From Paenibacillus dauci (GTDB taxonomy: Bacteria; Bacillota; Bacilli; Paenibacillales; Paenibacillaceae): DNA of 64,000 bases. A model generated the notes under the pieces. The model worked only from the letters and a program-made list of their open reading frames with translations. It ran no database searches and was not told the origin of the DNA. The translations under genes were made by a program, and so were the position numbers. The DNA lies in assembly GCF_000971985.1 (NCBI RefSeq), contig NZ_LAQQ01000001.1, positions 434,001 to 498,000 of the forward strand, in the 5' to 3' direction. Each line of letters starts with the position of its first letter. Within the stretch, counting starts at the first letter, position 1. Shown here in pieces: positions 35,217-43,489 of this stretch.

Positions 35217-36299
35217 ATGACAATTGTATTTTTTATTCTGCTGGCTGTACTCGTCATTATCATTGTACGTTCGAGAAATCTTAGGGGGTATGGCCGTACA
35301 GGCAGAGTAAACGGACGCTTTTTCCAAAAGGTTGGCATGCCACCAACAAATCTGGTGCCATCAGGGCATCCCTGTGAACCATTGGCGCGTCGACTGGAAC
35401 AGTCCCTGCCCTCTGACTATGAACACCAGCTTCGCCAGCGCGTATTAACCGAGCATCCTGAACTGAGCGAGGAAGAATGGGCTTGGCGCTGGATCGAGAT
35501 GAAGCGCTATCTGCTGATGTGCGCCCTGTTCCGCCAGATGCCCATGTTCAGTTCAAGAGTAGATGATATCTGGCATGAAATGCTGATGTTCACCAGAGAG
35601 TACCAGCAGTTCTGTGAGCGGTTCTATGGATATATGCTGCATCATTCCCCGCATGGCGGATCGCTATTCCAGCCCGATCAACGGGCACTGTTCGATTGGG
35701 CCTATGCGGAATTGTTCCCGATTACAAGGGCCAATGCCTATGTATGGGCAGGATTTTTCCAGTATCCACTGGATAAGGATATGATGAACAATATGCTGGC
35801 GTTTAACCCGCATCAGGCAGAGTATTCGCTATTTAATGGAGCGGCTTATACGAATATTCCGGAGGCACGTGACGGTATCGATTATCTGATTGAGCGCTTC
35901 CGTGCTCACAGTCAGGCTGTACTCGACCGTATCCCACCTAATTCGCGTACAGATCGCTCGCGCCGGGATAGCAGTGCAGACAGCAGCTATGTACCTGCAT
36001 ATGCAGATAGTTATGGACTTGGTACAGCAAGTGCGGCAGCTGTCTATTATTCTCATGACAATCCATGGAGTTTCAGTTCCGTGATGAATCCCCATCTCCC
36101 ACCAGATGTGCAGCAGCAGTATAACAACTCGGGTTCTTCATGTGGTACCGGGTATTCGGCAACGAATGATACGTACGGCCATCACTCCCATCATGGACAT
36201 GATCATTCTTCGGGAAGTTCGTGCAGCAGCAGTTCATGTAGTGGTGGAAGTTCTTGCAGCAGTGGCGGTAGTTCCTGTGGTGGCGGTGGCGGTGAATAA
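35217..36299 (+). CDS. Membrane-anchored protein with glycine-rich-type domain and Cys/His-rich tail
   Basis: A 360-residue protein: one N-terminal membrane helix (residues 3-18) and a soluble domain with WRWIEMKRYLLMCALFRQ. Next comes a VDDIWHEMLMFTREYQQFCERFYGYMLHH segment, which resembles the conserved core of glycine-rich-domain proteins (DUF1399-type). A Ser/Asp/Tyr-rich linker leads to a tail of about 55 residues with at least six Cys and six His among Gly and Ser. The tail could bind metal ions or act as a surface adhesive; both are inference. The ATG follows GGAGG. A bidirectional terminator follows. The family assignment is moderate and the function unknown. Confidence 0.7.
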   Translation: MTIVFFILLAVLVIIIVRSRNLRGYGRTGRVNGRFFQKVGMPPTNLVPSGHPCEPLARRLEQSLPSDYEHQLRQRVLTEHPELSEEEWAWRWIEMKRYLLMCALFRQMPMFSSRVDDIWHEMLMFTREYQQFCERFYGYMLHHSPHGGSLFQPDQRALFDWAYAELFPITRANAYVWAGFFQYPLDKDMMNNMLAFNPHQAEYSLFNGAAYTNIPEARDGIDYLIERFRAHSQAVLDRIPPNSRTDRSRRDSSADSSYVPAYADSYGLGTASAAAVYYSHDNPWSFSSVMNPHLPPDVQQQYNNSGSSCGTGYSATNDTYGHHSHHGHDHSSGSSCSSSSCSGGSSCSSGGSSCGGGGGE

Positions 36300-36363
36300 C
36301 TGCACTAATTTTGTATGAATTAACACAGGTTCTGTTGAGAGAATCTATCAAAATGTAAACAAC

Positions 36364-36407
36364 AAAAAGGAACCTTATGATCGAATATGATCACAAGGTT
36401 CCTTTTT
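36364..36407. terminator. Bidirectional intrinsic terminator
   Basis: Arms AAAAAGGAACCTT and AAGGTTCCTTTTT plus an inner TGATC pair lie between two converging genes, with T runs on both strands. Confidence 0.9.
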
Positions 36408-36419
36408 CTATAATTCATA

Positions 36420-36917
36420 CTATGATCGAGTTGATAATCTCGCATTTTCAAGCTTAATCCAACCATTGATGTCATCATAACCACTGATCGTAGCGATCAT
36501 CTCTATATCCGGGTAAATATTTTTAACTTGAGCGTTTTGAGCAAATTCATCGTAAGAGGCTAATCCCGGGTATTGAGTGTGATTTAATCGTACAATTATT
36601 CCTTGAGGATATATGACTTCAATAGTGGCTTTTACTTCTTGCCCTATCACATTTTCTTTTTTGGTCTGTTCCCACTCACTCATATAATCAGCATTCAGTT
36701 TGACCCATTCATTTTCAAAATCAGTCTTTTGTAATGGATCCAACATAGAGTCTTCCAAATCAATAGGATGTTCAGCCATATAAAATTGAGAATCTCTTTG
36801 ATTGGATAATTTGGGCTTTTCCCCTTCTTGTTTAACGATTTGCCTCAATACAATTCCGTTCTCATCTGATTCATAATACCATTCTTCGTTAAATTCCTTA
36901 TAAGTAAAGTAAAGCAT
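36420..36917 (-). CDS. Orphan protein with a possible S1-like C-terminal domain
   Basis: A 165-residue protein with an acidic N-terminal half rich in Tyr and Trp. The C-terminal half has five alternating strands (VIGQEVKATIEVIY, GIIVRLNH, IEMIATISGY, GWIKLENA) like an S1/OB fold, which would suggest RNA binding. The start is the ATG after a GAGGGGGA site; the longer frame begins inside that site. The gene is clearly more AT-rich than its neighbours, as is the next gene, so both may be acquired. I do not recognise the family. Confidence 0.55.
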   Translation of the reverse strand: MLYFTYKEFNEEWYYESDENGIVLRQIVKQEGEKPKLSNQRDSQFYMAEHPIDLEDSMLDPLQKTDFENEWVKLNADYMSEWEQTKKENVIGQEVKATIEVIYPQGIIVRLNHTQYPGLASYDEFAQNAQVKNIYPDIEMIATISGYDDINGWIKLENARLSTRS

Positions 36918-36988
36918 AGATCCTATCCCCCTCAATTATTATAAATTTTCCCCAAAAAATACTCGAGTATTGATTGTACATTTCTTCA

Positions 36989-37369
36989 TCAATACTTCAT
37001 ATCATACAGAGTAATGTTGTTCGACACGATCTTTACAAAGCTTCCAGGCGTAATACTATTTTTTACTTCTAAAGGAACTATAGAGTCTCCAAGCCTTAAC
37101 ACAGCATAACCATCCTCTTCAATCGATTCAAGATAACCTATTAGATAGATTGTTTCATTGTCCATTTCTATTGAAAATTTGTGTTCTTCGTGTATTTCCA
37201 GATTTTTTCCCAAAAAACATACTTCTTCAATTTCGATTTCAACAATGTATGACTTGCCTTCTTCAGGTAATTCTCCGTCCCAATACGCTGTTGTCTTACC
37301 ATATTCTGTTGAAAAATTGACTTTACCTTTACCCTGCACCGTAAATGTTTTCTCAATTTCTATTCTCAA
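36989..37369 (-). CDS. Orphan beta-rich small protein
   Basis: A 126-residue acidic protein with many alternating beta-type segments and no signal or membrane helix. The TTG start has GGGAG at ten bases. It lies 71 bases upstream of the S1-like orphan and may be cotranscribed with it. The composition is AT-rich. Small beta-rich orphans like this are often immunity proteins of toxin systems, but no toxin gene is visible here, so no function is proposed. Confidence 0.5.
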   Translation of the reverse strand: MRIEIEKTFTVQGKGKVNFSTEYGKTTAYWDGELPEEGKSYIVEIEIEEVCFLGKNLEIHEEHKFSIEMDNETIYLIGYLESIEEDGYAVLRLGDSIVPLEVKNSITPGSFVKIVSNNITLYDMKY

Positions 37370-37403
37370 TGAATTTGTTCTCCCATTGTTTTACTCAGTG
37401 TGA

Positions 37404-37670
37404 AATGTCGGTTAATATTTTTAATACTATTAATAATATTATGTTTCAGATATTAATATACTCTCAGTCGAGAATATTATTTCAGAGCTACCTTGTCCAG
37501 TTTCGGAATTTATTAGAATTCTCTTTCAAGTAGACACTCCAAAAAATCCTTATGATACAATGAGATCAACATTTAAAACCGAAGGGAGATTTTGGAGATC
37601 ACTAAGGGAGATTATTTTGATCGGTACATGGCTTAGTAATGAAGCCCACAACGAAGTTAGAAAAGTTTAA
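37404..37670 (+). pseudogene. Possible decayed gene in the AT-rich patch
   Basis: An open frame without a start runs from base 37437 to a TAA at 37670. It reads like protein (SEFIRILFQVDTPKNPYD, then TEGRFWRSLREIILIGTW). A second frame starting ATG TCG at 37404 leads into the same region and breaks at a stop about 130 bases later. A single frameshift would join them into about 88 residues. No ribosome site is convincing. This could be the tail of a lost gene; it could also be chance. Confidence 0.3.
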
Positions 37671-37730
37671 TCATCCGAGAATTCCTATTCTAGTTACTAT
37701 CTCACCTACTACCGGAGGAACTAACACACT

Positions 37731-38963
37731 ATGACACGTACCTTTTTTCCACGTTTGCAAGGCAATAGTCGCGGCTGTCTTGCTTTTGAACCTTTTTTTC
37801 TGATTCCTTACAGTATGGTAATGACTTATGCCACCCTGTATATGTATGAACTCGGTGTGAGCGAGACGGCTATTGGTTGGATTACGACGCTCAGTCTGAT
37901 CGTACAGGTATTCTCCTCTTTTATCAGCGGTTATCTGACCGATCGGATGGGTCGTAAAAAGGCCGTATTGTATTTTGATCTATTGAGCTGGAGCCTCGCT
38001 GCTATTTTATGGGCAGTCTCGCAAAATGTTTGGTTTTTCGTTGCTGCTGCACTGGTGAACGGGTTTCAGCGTGTGCCTTCCACTGCTTTTTATTGTCTGG
38101 TCGTCGAAGATACGAAGCCCGCGGATCGTACATATGTCTTTACCCTACTGCAGATTATTAGTGTGATTGGTGGTTTGTTTGCTCCACTGGGCGGTCTGCT
38201 CGTATACGCCTATGGTCTGGTACCCGGTACGAGAATTATGTATGCGCTCGCATTCCTGCTTATGACATTCCAGTTTGTTGGCCGTCATCTGACTACCCGG
38301 GAGACCGAGATGGGCTATCGTAAAATGAAAGAAACCCGTGAACTGGGCTTGAGCAAAAGCCTGATTGATTATGCCGGCGCGATCAAAGAGATTACAGCCA
38401 GTAAAACGCTGCTGCTGATCTTCAGTGTATATGTTTTGTTTAATTTTCAGACAACGCTCAAGACAACTTATCTATCGCTCTACATGGCCGACTATCTCCA
38501 TGTGGACAGCGACCTAATCTCGCTCGTACCTGCAGTGTCTTCAGTCGTAATGCTGTTGGTGCTCTGGCTGCTCACACCTCGCATTCCAGAACAGTCCATT
38601 TACAAGTCCATGATGGTCGGATTCCTGTTGTCGGTATTATCCAATCTGATGCTCGTGATCGGTCCCATTACGAATCTGGCATGGATCGCTGCCAGCACAA
38701 TCATTGCTGCAGTAGGTATGATGATTAGCTCTCCTTATCTGGAAGCTGCTGTCGCCAATGCGATAGACGATGAGAAGCGAGCTAAAATTTTCTCGATGCT
38801 GTCTGTATTGATTCTACTGATCACTTCACCTGCAGGCATTATCGGCGGCTGGGCATATACTTTTGATCCACGTATTCCGGTTTGGCTGATTATTCTTGCT
38901 TTTGCAGCAGCATATCTGTTAATTATGCGTTACCAGAATCGTAATCTGCAAAATGCGCTATAA
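37731..38963 (+). CDS. Major facilitator superfamily transporter
   Basis: A 410-residue protein with 12 predicted helices. The motif A loop between helices 2 and 3 reads SGYLTDRMGRKKA. A large cytoplasmic loop with KMKETRELGLSKSLIDYAG separates the two halves. The fold is proton-driven transport, either efflux or uptake; the substrate is not visible. The ATG has a GGAGG site at 12 bases, somewhat long. The gene stands alone and is followed by a tandem repeat and a bidirectional terminator. Confidence 0.88.
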   Translation: MTRTFFPRLQGNSRGCLAFEPFFLIPYSMVMTYATLYMYELGVSETAIGWITTLSLIVQVFSSFISGYLTDRMGRKKAVLYFDLLSWSLAAILWAVSQNVWFFVAAALVNGFQRVPSTAFYCLVVEDTKPADRTYVFTLLQIISVIGGLFAPLGGLLVYAYGLVPGTRIMYALAFLLMTFQFVGRHLTTRETEMGYRKMKETRELGLSKSLIDYAGAIKEITASKTLLLIFSVYVLFNFQTTLKTTYLSLYMADYLHVDSDLISLVPAVSSVVMLLVLWLLTPRIPEQSIYKSMMVGFLLSVLSNLMLVIGPITNLAWIAASTIIAAVGMMISSPYLEAAVANAIDDEKRAKIFSMLSVLILLITSPAGIIGGWAYTFDPRIPVWLIILAFAAAYLLIMRYQNRNLQNAL

Positions 38964-38990
38964 GAGCCAGCTGGCATTGATAAGTCTGAC

Positions 38991-39071
38991 CCAAGTATGC
39001 CAAGTATGCCAAGTATGCCAAGTATGCCAAGTATGCCAAGTATGCCAAGTATGCCAAGTATGCCAAGTATA
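38991..39071. repeat. Tandem repeat, unit CCAAGTATG
   Basis: Nine units of a 9-base sequence: eight perfect, the last with one changed base. It starts 27 bases after the MFS stop and ends about 90 bases before the bidirectional terminator, so it would be in the 3' part of that transcript. Confidence 0.97.
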
Positions 39072-39162
39072 AGAATGATAATCTGATTCTTTTATACAAT
39101 CAAAATTCTATTCTTATCTTTATAAACTTCTTAATAACCAAGCAGTCTCACTCTATATACAT

Positions 39163-39207
39163 AAAAAGTGCGCCGTAGCCTGTTGAACAGGTAACTGCGC
39201 ACTTTTT
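39163..39207. terminator. Bidirectional intrinsic terminator
   Basis: Arms AAAAAGTGCGC and GCGCACTTTTT, with an inner CCTG/CAGG hairpin. It sits between the converging MFS and siderophore-binding genes. Confidence 0.88.
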
Positions 39208-39255
39208 ATATAAAATGATCCCCTCTCTGCTATGAGAAGTACCTATACATCCTAT

Positions 39256-40233
39256 TTACTTGGATTGTACTTTGCCGGTAACCAGGTCTATTGCATTTTG
39301 TCCGATCTTCTCGGCAGGTGTAATTCCGCGGAAACGGGTCCAGATATCACGGTCTACTAGATATACCTGATTATTTTTGACAGCTTTCAGGTTGTTCCAT
39401 ACCGGCAATTTCTTCCACTCATTCGTGATTGCTTCGGAATCGTCTGTAGCGATAAAGAGAATGTCCGGGTCCAGTGAAGTGATTGTCTCCAGATTGGTAT
39501 CCGGGTATGGATCGGCACTTGTTCCTTTGACTACATTCTCAAAGCCAAGATCCTGCAAAACAGCACCGGCATAAGAAGCGGTCGTATGAGCATTGAATCC
39601 ATCTTTGCGCGCTACACCAATCAGCACTCTTTTTTCTTTGAGGGTATCGGCCTGTTTTTTGAGATCAGCCATAATCTGGTCATGCTGTTGCAGACGCTGT
39701 TTGGCTTCGTCTTCTTTGCCTACAGCTTTGGCAATCACTTCAAAATCCTTCAGGCTGTCTTTGTATGATCCTTTGCGGCTGTTCAATACGATTGTAGGTG
39801 CAATCTGATCCAGCTGCTGCTTGATTTTGGAATGACGATCGGTATCAGCAATAATCAGATCCGGTGCAGCACCAGCAATTTTCTCCAGATCTGGTGTCTC
39901 GCGTTCGCCCATCGGCATATATTCAATCGATTTACCAGCGAGCTTGTTCATCGCTTCGGGTTTGTTATCATCAGCTATACCGACTGGCGTCATTCCCAGT
40001 GCCAGCAGATCATCAGCAAATGACCACTCTAAAGCTACTACATTTTTGGCAGGTGCTTTCAGTTCGGTTTGTCCCATATCATGCTTTATCGTAATAGCGG
40101 ACGCCGCCGAAGCAGCAGAAGATCCGCTGTTTGATGAAGTTTCTGTGCTTTGTGCAGCATTTCCACAACCAGCAAGGATAGCTGTGCATGTGCCTGCAAC
40201 GAGCAGACTTTTGATCCATTGATGCATTTTCAT
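39256..40233 (-). CDS. Iron-siderophore ABC binding lipoprotein
   Basis: A 325-residue lipoprotein of the FecB/FepB-like type. The signal ends in ILAGC (Cys23), a Ser/Ala linker follows, then the TroA-like fold. VVALEWSFADDLLALGMTPVGIADD, YMPMGERETPDLEKIAGAAPDLIIAD and the late WTRFRGITPAEKIGQNAIDLV are typical. It would bind a ferric siderophore or ferric citrate at the outer face. The start is the Met after AAGGAG; the earlier ATG overlaps that site. A perfect Fur box lies about 40 bases upstream. The matching permease and ATPase genes are not adjacent. Confidence 0.9.
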   Translation of the reverse strand: MKMHQWIKSLLVAGTCTAILAGCGNAAQSTETSSNSGSSAASAASAITIKHDMGQTELKAPAKNVVALEWSFADDLLALGMTPVGIADDNKPEAMNKLAGKSIEYMPMGERETPDLEKIAGAAPDLIIADTDRHSKIKQQLDQIAPTIVLNSRKGSYKDSLKDFEVIAKAVGKEDEAKQRLQQHDQIMADLKKQADTLKEKRVLIGVARKDGFNAHTTASYAGAVLQDLGFENVVKGTSADPYPDTNLETITSLDPDILFIATDDSEAITNEWKKLPVWNNLKAVKNNQVYLVDRDIWTRFRGITPAEKIGQNAIDLVTGKVQSK

Positions 40234-40269
40234 AATGTAATTCTCCTTCATATGTAGACTTGATTAGAT

Positions 40270-40289
40270 GATAATGATAATTATTATCA
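40270..40289 (-). promoter_or_regulatory. Fur box upstream of the siderophore-binding gene
   Basis: TGATAATTATTATCA is a perfect 7-1-7 inverted repeat, and a second TGATAAT half-site overlaps it on the upstream side. This matches the Bacillus Fur consensus and predicts iron repression. Confidence 0.9.
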
Positions 40290-40423
40290 ACTTTTATAGT
40301 ATAGTGGTTTATCGCTTTAAAGTAAACCTTCCGTCCAACAACTTTTTATTTTGTTACTTTTACAGTTATATGCTACTTGTTCGATATATCATTCGTTTGA
40401 TTTATTGTTTCGAAATACAAATA

Positions 40424-40454
40424 AAGGATGTCTGTAAAAGTACCAGACATCCTT
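40424..40454 (-). terminator. Hairpin downstream of the hybrid kinase gene
   Basis: Perfect 11-bp arms AAGGATGTCTG and CAGACATCCTT. The T run on the minus strand is weak (TTTATTTG), so termination is likely but not certain. Confidence 0.6.
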
Positions 40455-40530
40455 CTTCAAGTAATAGAGCTTTGCATTCATCACTCAATTACCTTAATCC
40501 TATCTATTTAGATAATCTGAAACAGAAATA

Positions 40531-43287
40531 CTACACTCTCATCTTGCGCTGATGGACTACTTTGGACCAGCGCTCCAGGCTGTGTTCCACATCACTGATC
40601 CGCAGCGGTTTTGGAATAAAATCTTCCATGCCGCTTTCGATACAGAGCTGACGCTCTTCCTTGCGGGCAAAAGCGGTTACTGCAATAATAATAGGCTGAT
40701 GATTCAGTTCATCCATGCGGCGGATATGACGTGTCGCCTGAAGCCCATCCATATGAGGCATATTCACGTCCATGAAGATGAGATCATAGTTCTCCTGGCT
40801 GACTGCAGTGATCGCTTCCTGACCGTTATAGACTATATCTGGCTGGTAGCCTTTTTTGGTCAGAATGGTACGCAGCAGCTTTTGATTGATCAGATGATCT
40901 TCGGCAATCAGGATACGAAGTGCTCCATAGGTTCCTTTATCCTGCTCTTGTGCCGGCAATTGTTCAGGGAGCGTAGTGCTAAGTCCTGCATGATCTTCTA
41001 CATTCAGCATTAGTGTAAAAGAGAAGATAGAACCTTGTCCTTCCTGGCTCTCCATCTGAACGTCTCCGCCCATCAGTTCGATAATTTTTTTGCAAATCGA
41101 TAGACCGAGTCCGGTGCCCCCATGTCTCGCTGTACCAATCTGCGAAAAAGGCTGGAACAGCTTGGCCTGCTGATCGATAGGGATGCCCATGCCGGTATCC
41201 TGCACCACAAACTCGATCATAATCAGACTGCAGTCGGGGTGCGGCTTTCTTTGTACTGACAGCATCACACCACCTACATCAGTGAATTTGACCGCATTAC
41301 CGACCAGATTGATCAGCACTTGGCGAAGACGGTTGCCATCGCTAATAATAGATTCGGGCAGTGTAGGATCCACTCTTGTATTCAGGGTGATTTGTTTGTC
41401 GGAGGCAGGCTTTTCGAATAATTCAGTAATCTGTTCCAACAACTCCTGCAGATGAACAGGTTCATATTCGAGCTCCATACGACCGGCCTCGATTTTGCTG
41501 AAATCAAGCAGTTCATTTACTATTTTCAGCAGTGCATTGCTGCTATCCATTACAATATCTGCATATTCCTGCTGCTCTGTTGTTTCCAGAGTATCACGAA
41601 GCAGATCCATCATACCGATCATGCCATTCATCGGCGTGCGAAGCTCATGACTGATAATGGCCAGGAATTCGGACTTGGCACGATCTGCCTGTTCTGCTAC
41701 TTCCCGTGCCTGAATAATCTTGTTCTCTTCGGTTCGATCACGGATCACTACTACTGCTCCTATACGCTGACCGTGATCAATGATCGGTGTTACCTGATAG
41801 GAAGCGAGAAAGCTGGTATTGTCTTTGCGCCACAGTACCGCTTCATCACGCTGGCGAGTCTCTCCCTGCAGCAGCGCATCCAGTATCGGCGTGCTCCCAG
41901 ACAAATTGGGACTGCCGTCCGGTTCGCTCTGCTCCATATGATGCAGCAACTTGAGCCCCAGCATCTCCCCTTCTTCATAACCGAACATTTTCACTGCTGC
42001 CGGGTTGGCAAACGTAGTCTGTCCAGCCAGATCGATACCGAATATCCCTTCGGACACCGAACCCAGAATTAGCTTTTGTTCATTGCTCAATTTGTAGATT
42101 TTGCCCAGATTCTTTTTGCTTTCGGTGATATCCTGAACGATCGCATAGACACCGACCAGCTCATCGCCTACATAGATAGGAACATTGGTTACTTCGACAT
42201 CAACGAGATGTCCATCTTTGTGAATGGTTCGCAGTTCGTATAGCCGTGTCTGTCCCTGCTTGGCCTTTTCAAAATGGGACTTGGTCCATTCCAGATCTTC
42301 GGCATAGACGATCGATTCAAATGAGCTGCGTTTCAGTTCTTCCTCTGTATATCCAAGCATCCGTTGAAAGCTGGCATTTGCCGATAAATAATATCCTTCC
42401 AGACTAAGTGCATGTATCCCCAACGGATTGAATTCGAACAGGGACTTATATCGGCTTTCGCTTTCTTTCAGCCTGCGTGCCTGTTCCCGTCTTTCATGAA
42501 TATTCCGGGTGACACCAATAATATATTCTCGTTCTCCCTGCTCATTATAGATATATCTGCAGGTACTCTCGACCCAGATATAAGATCCACTTTTGAGAAG
42601 GTAACGGTAACTGACTGCATCGGATGCATTCGTCAGCTTGCCGTGACCGATATTCTCCAGATAATCCCGTACATGGGGCAGATCATCGGGATGAATATAA
42701 CTCAATCCATCGGTACCCATCACTTCTTCTACTGTATAGCCAAATAAAGGCTCACATGCCGGTGAAGCATATACATAGGTCGCTCCAAAGTCTGCTTTGT
42801 GTTGGGATAAAAAGTCAGTCGTATGATTGGTCAGCAGCAGCAGCTGTCTTTCCCGATCCTGTAGCTGTTCTTCCATTTCTTTGCGTATGCTGATATCCCG
42901 AATAATGGCCAAGAGTTCAATTTCGTTACCATCGATATCTTTGACCAGACGGCAAATGGCTTCTGCCCAGAAATAGGAGCCGTCTTTGCGCAGATTACGA
43001 AATACCACTGTCACCGAGTGATTATCGATCAGCTCGGATTGAATCTGATTGACAAGCTGCTCTACATCATCCGGATGCACATAGGAAAAACCACTGGTCC
43101 CAAGCAATTCATCCGGTCTATAGCCCATTAATTCTACGCATGAAGGAGAAACGTCCAGATAGGTGGAACGCTCGTCCAATGAATGACGACTGATGAGGTC
43201 ACTGGTGTAATTCATAATACTTTGATAATGATGCTTGATCTGTCGAAGCTCTGCGTATTCTTGACTGCTAATTGTTACTTCATTCAT
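40531..43287 (-). CDS. Four-PAS hybrid sensor histidine kinase with receiver domain
   Basis: A 918-residue protein with no membrane segment, so it is a cytoplasmic sensor. There are four PAS/PAC units at about residues 20-135, 146-265, 275-395 and 400-520. A HisKA domain follows with phospho-His547 (ISHELRTPMNG), then an ATPase domain with NLVGNAVKFTD, DTGMGIP and GGTGLGLSI. A C-terminal receiver has phosphoacceptor Asp840 (IFMDVNMP). PAS repeats with HPDD motifs are typical of light-, redox- or ligand-sensing kinases; the ligand is unknown. The gene is monocistronic. The receiver may pass phosphate to a histidine-containing transfer protein encoded elsewhere. Confidence 0.92.
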   Translation of the reverse strand: MNEVTISSQEYAELRQIKHHYQSIMNYTSDLISRHSLDERSTYLDVSPSCVELMGYRPDELLGTSGFSYVHPDDVEQLVNQIQSELIDNHSVTVVFRNLRKDGSYFWAEAICRLVKDIDGNEIELLAIIRDISIRKEMEEQLQDRERQLLLLTNHTTDFLSQHKADFGATYVYASPACEPLFGYTVEEVMGTDGLSYIHPDDLPHVRDYLENIGHGKLTNASDAVSYRYLLKSGSYIWVESTCRYIYNEQGEREYIIGVTRNIHERREQARRLKESESRYKSLFEFNPLGIHALSLEGYYLSANASFQRMLGYTEEELKRSSFESIVYAEDLEWTKSHFEKAKQGQTRLYELRTIHKDGHLVDVEVTNVPIYVGDELVGVYAIVQDITESKKNLGKIYKLSNEQKLILGSVSEGIFGIDLAGQTTFANPAAVKMFGYEEGEMLGLKLLHHMEQSEPDGSPNLSGSTPILDALLQGETRQRDEAVLWRKDNTSFLASYQVTPIIDHGQRIGAVVVIRDRTEENKIIQAREVAEQADRAKSEFLAIISHELRTPMNGMIGMMDLLRDTLETTEQQEYADIVMDSSNALLKIVNELLDFSKIEAGRMELEYEPVHLQELLEQITELFEKPASDKQITLNTRVDPTLPESIISDGNRLRQVLINLVGNAVKFTDVGGVMLSVQRKPHPDCSLIMIEFVVQDTGMGIPIDQQAKLFQPFSQIGTARHGGTGLGLSICKKIIELMGGDVQMESQEGQGSIFSFTLMLNVEDHAGLSTTLPEQLPAQEQDKGTYGALRILIAEDHLINQKLLRTILTKKGYQPDIVYNGQEAITAVSQENYDLIFMDVNMPHMDGLQATRHIRRMDELNHQPIIIAVTAFARKEERQLCIESGMEDFIPKPLRISDVEHSLERWSKVVHQRKMRV

Positions 43288-43361
43288 CCTCTATATACTC
43301 TCCCTCTTAATGGGCAAATCACTGCTTGACTGTCGTGTCTTCCACTCGCATATACAACAAC

Positions 43362-43404
43362 ACGGCTGCTTCCTACATATGAATCATTGTAGAAAAACAG
43401 CCGT
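43362..43404 (-). terminator. Possible terminator downstream of glgA
   Basis: Arms ACGGCTG and CAGCCGT with an inner TACA/TGTA stem. The following sequence has only scattered Ts, so this is a weak call. Confidence 0.35.
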
Positions 43405-43489
43405 ATGTCGTCTTGTTCAATAAAATAGCCATATTATGAATAATTAGTATATGCAGTTGAAATGAGCATGATCCGGTGAATACGCCAGC

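Noticed and set aside
36989-37369. Beta-rich orphan considered as a toxin immunity protein
   Set aside because: No toxin gene is next to it, and no recognised immunity family motif is visible.
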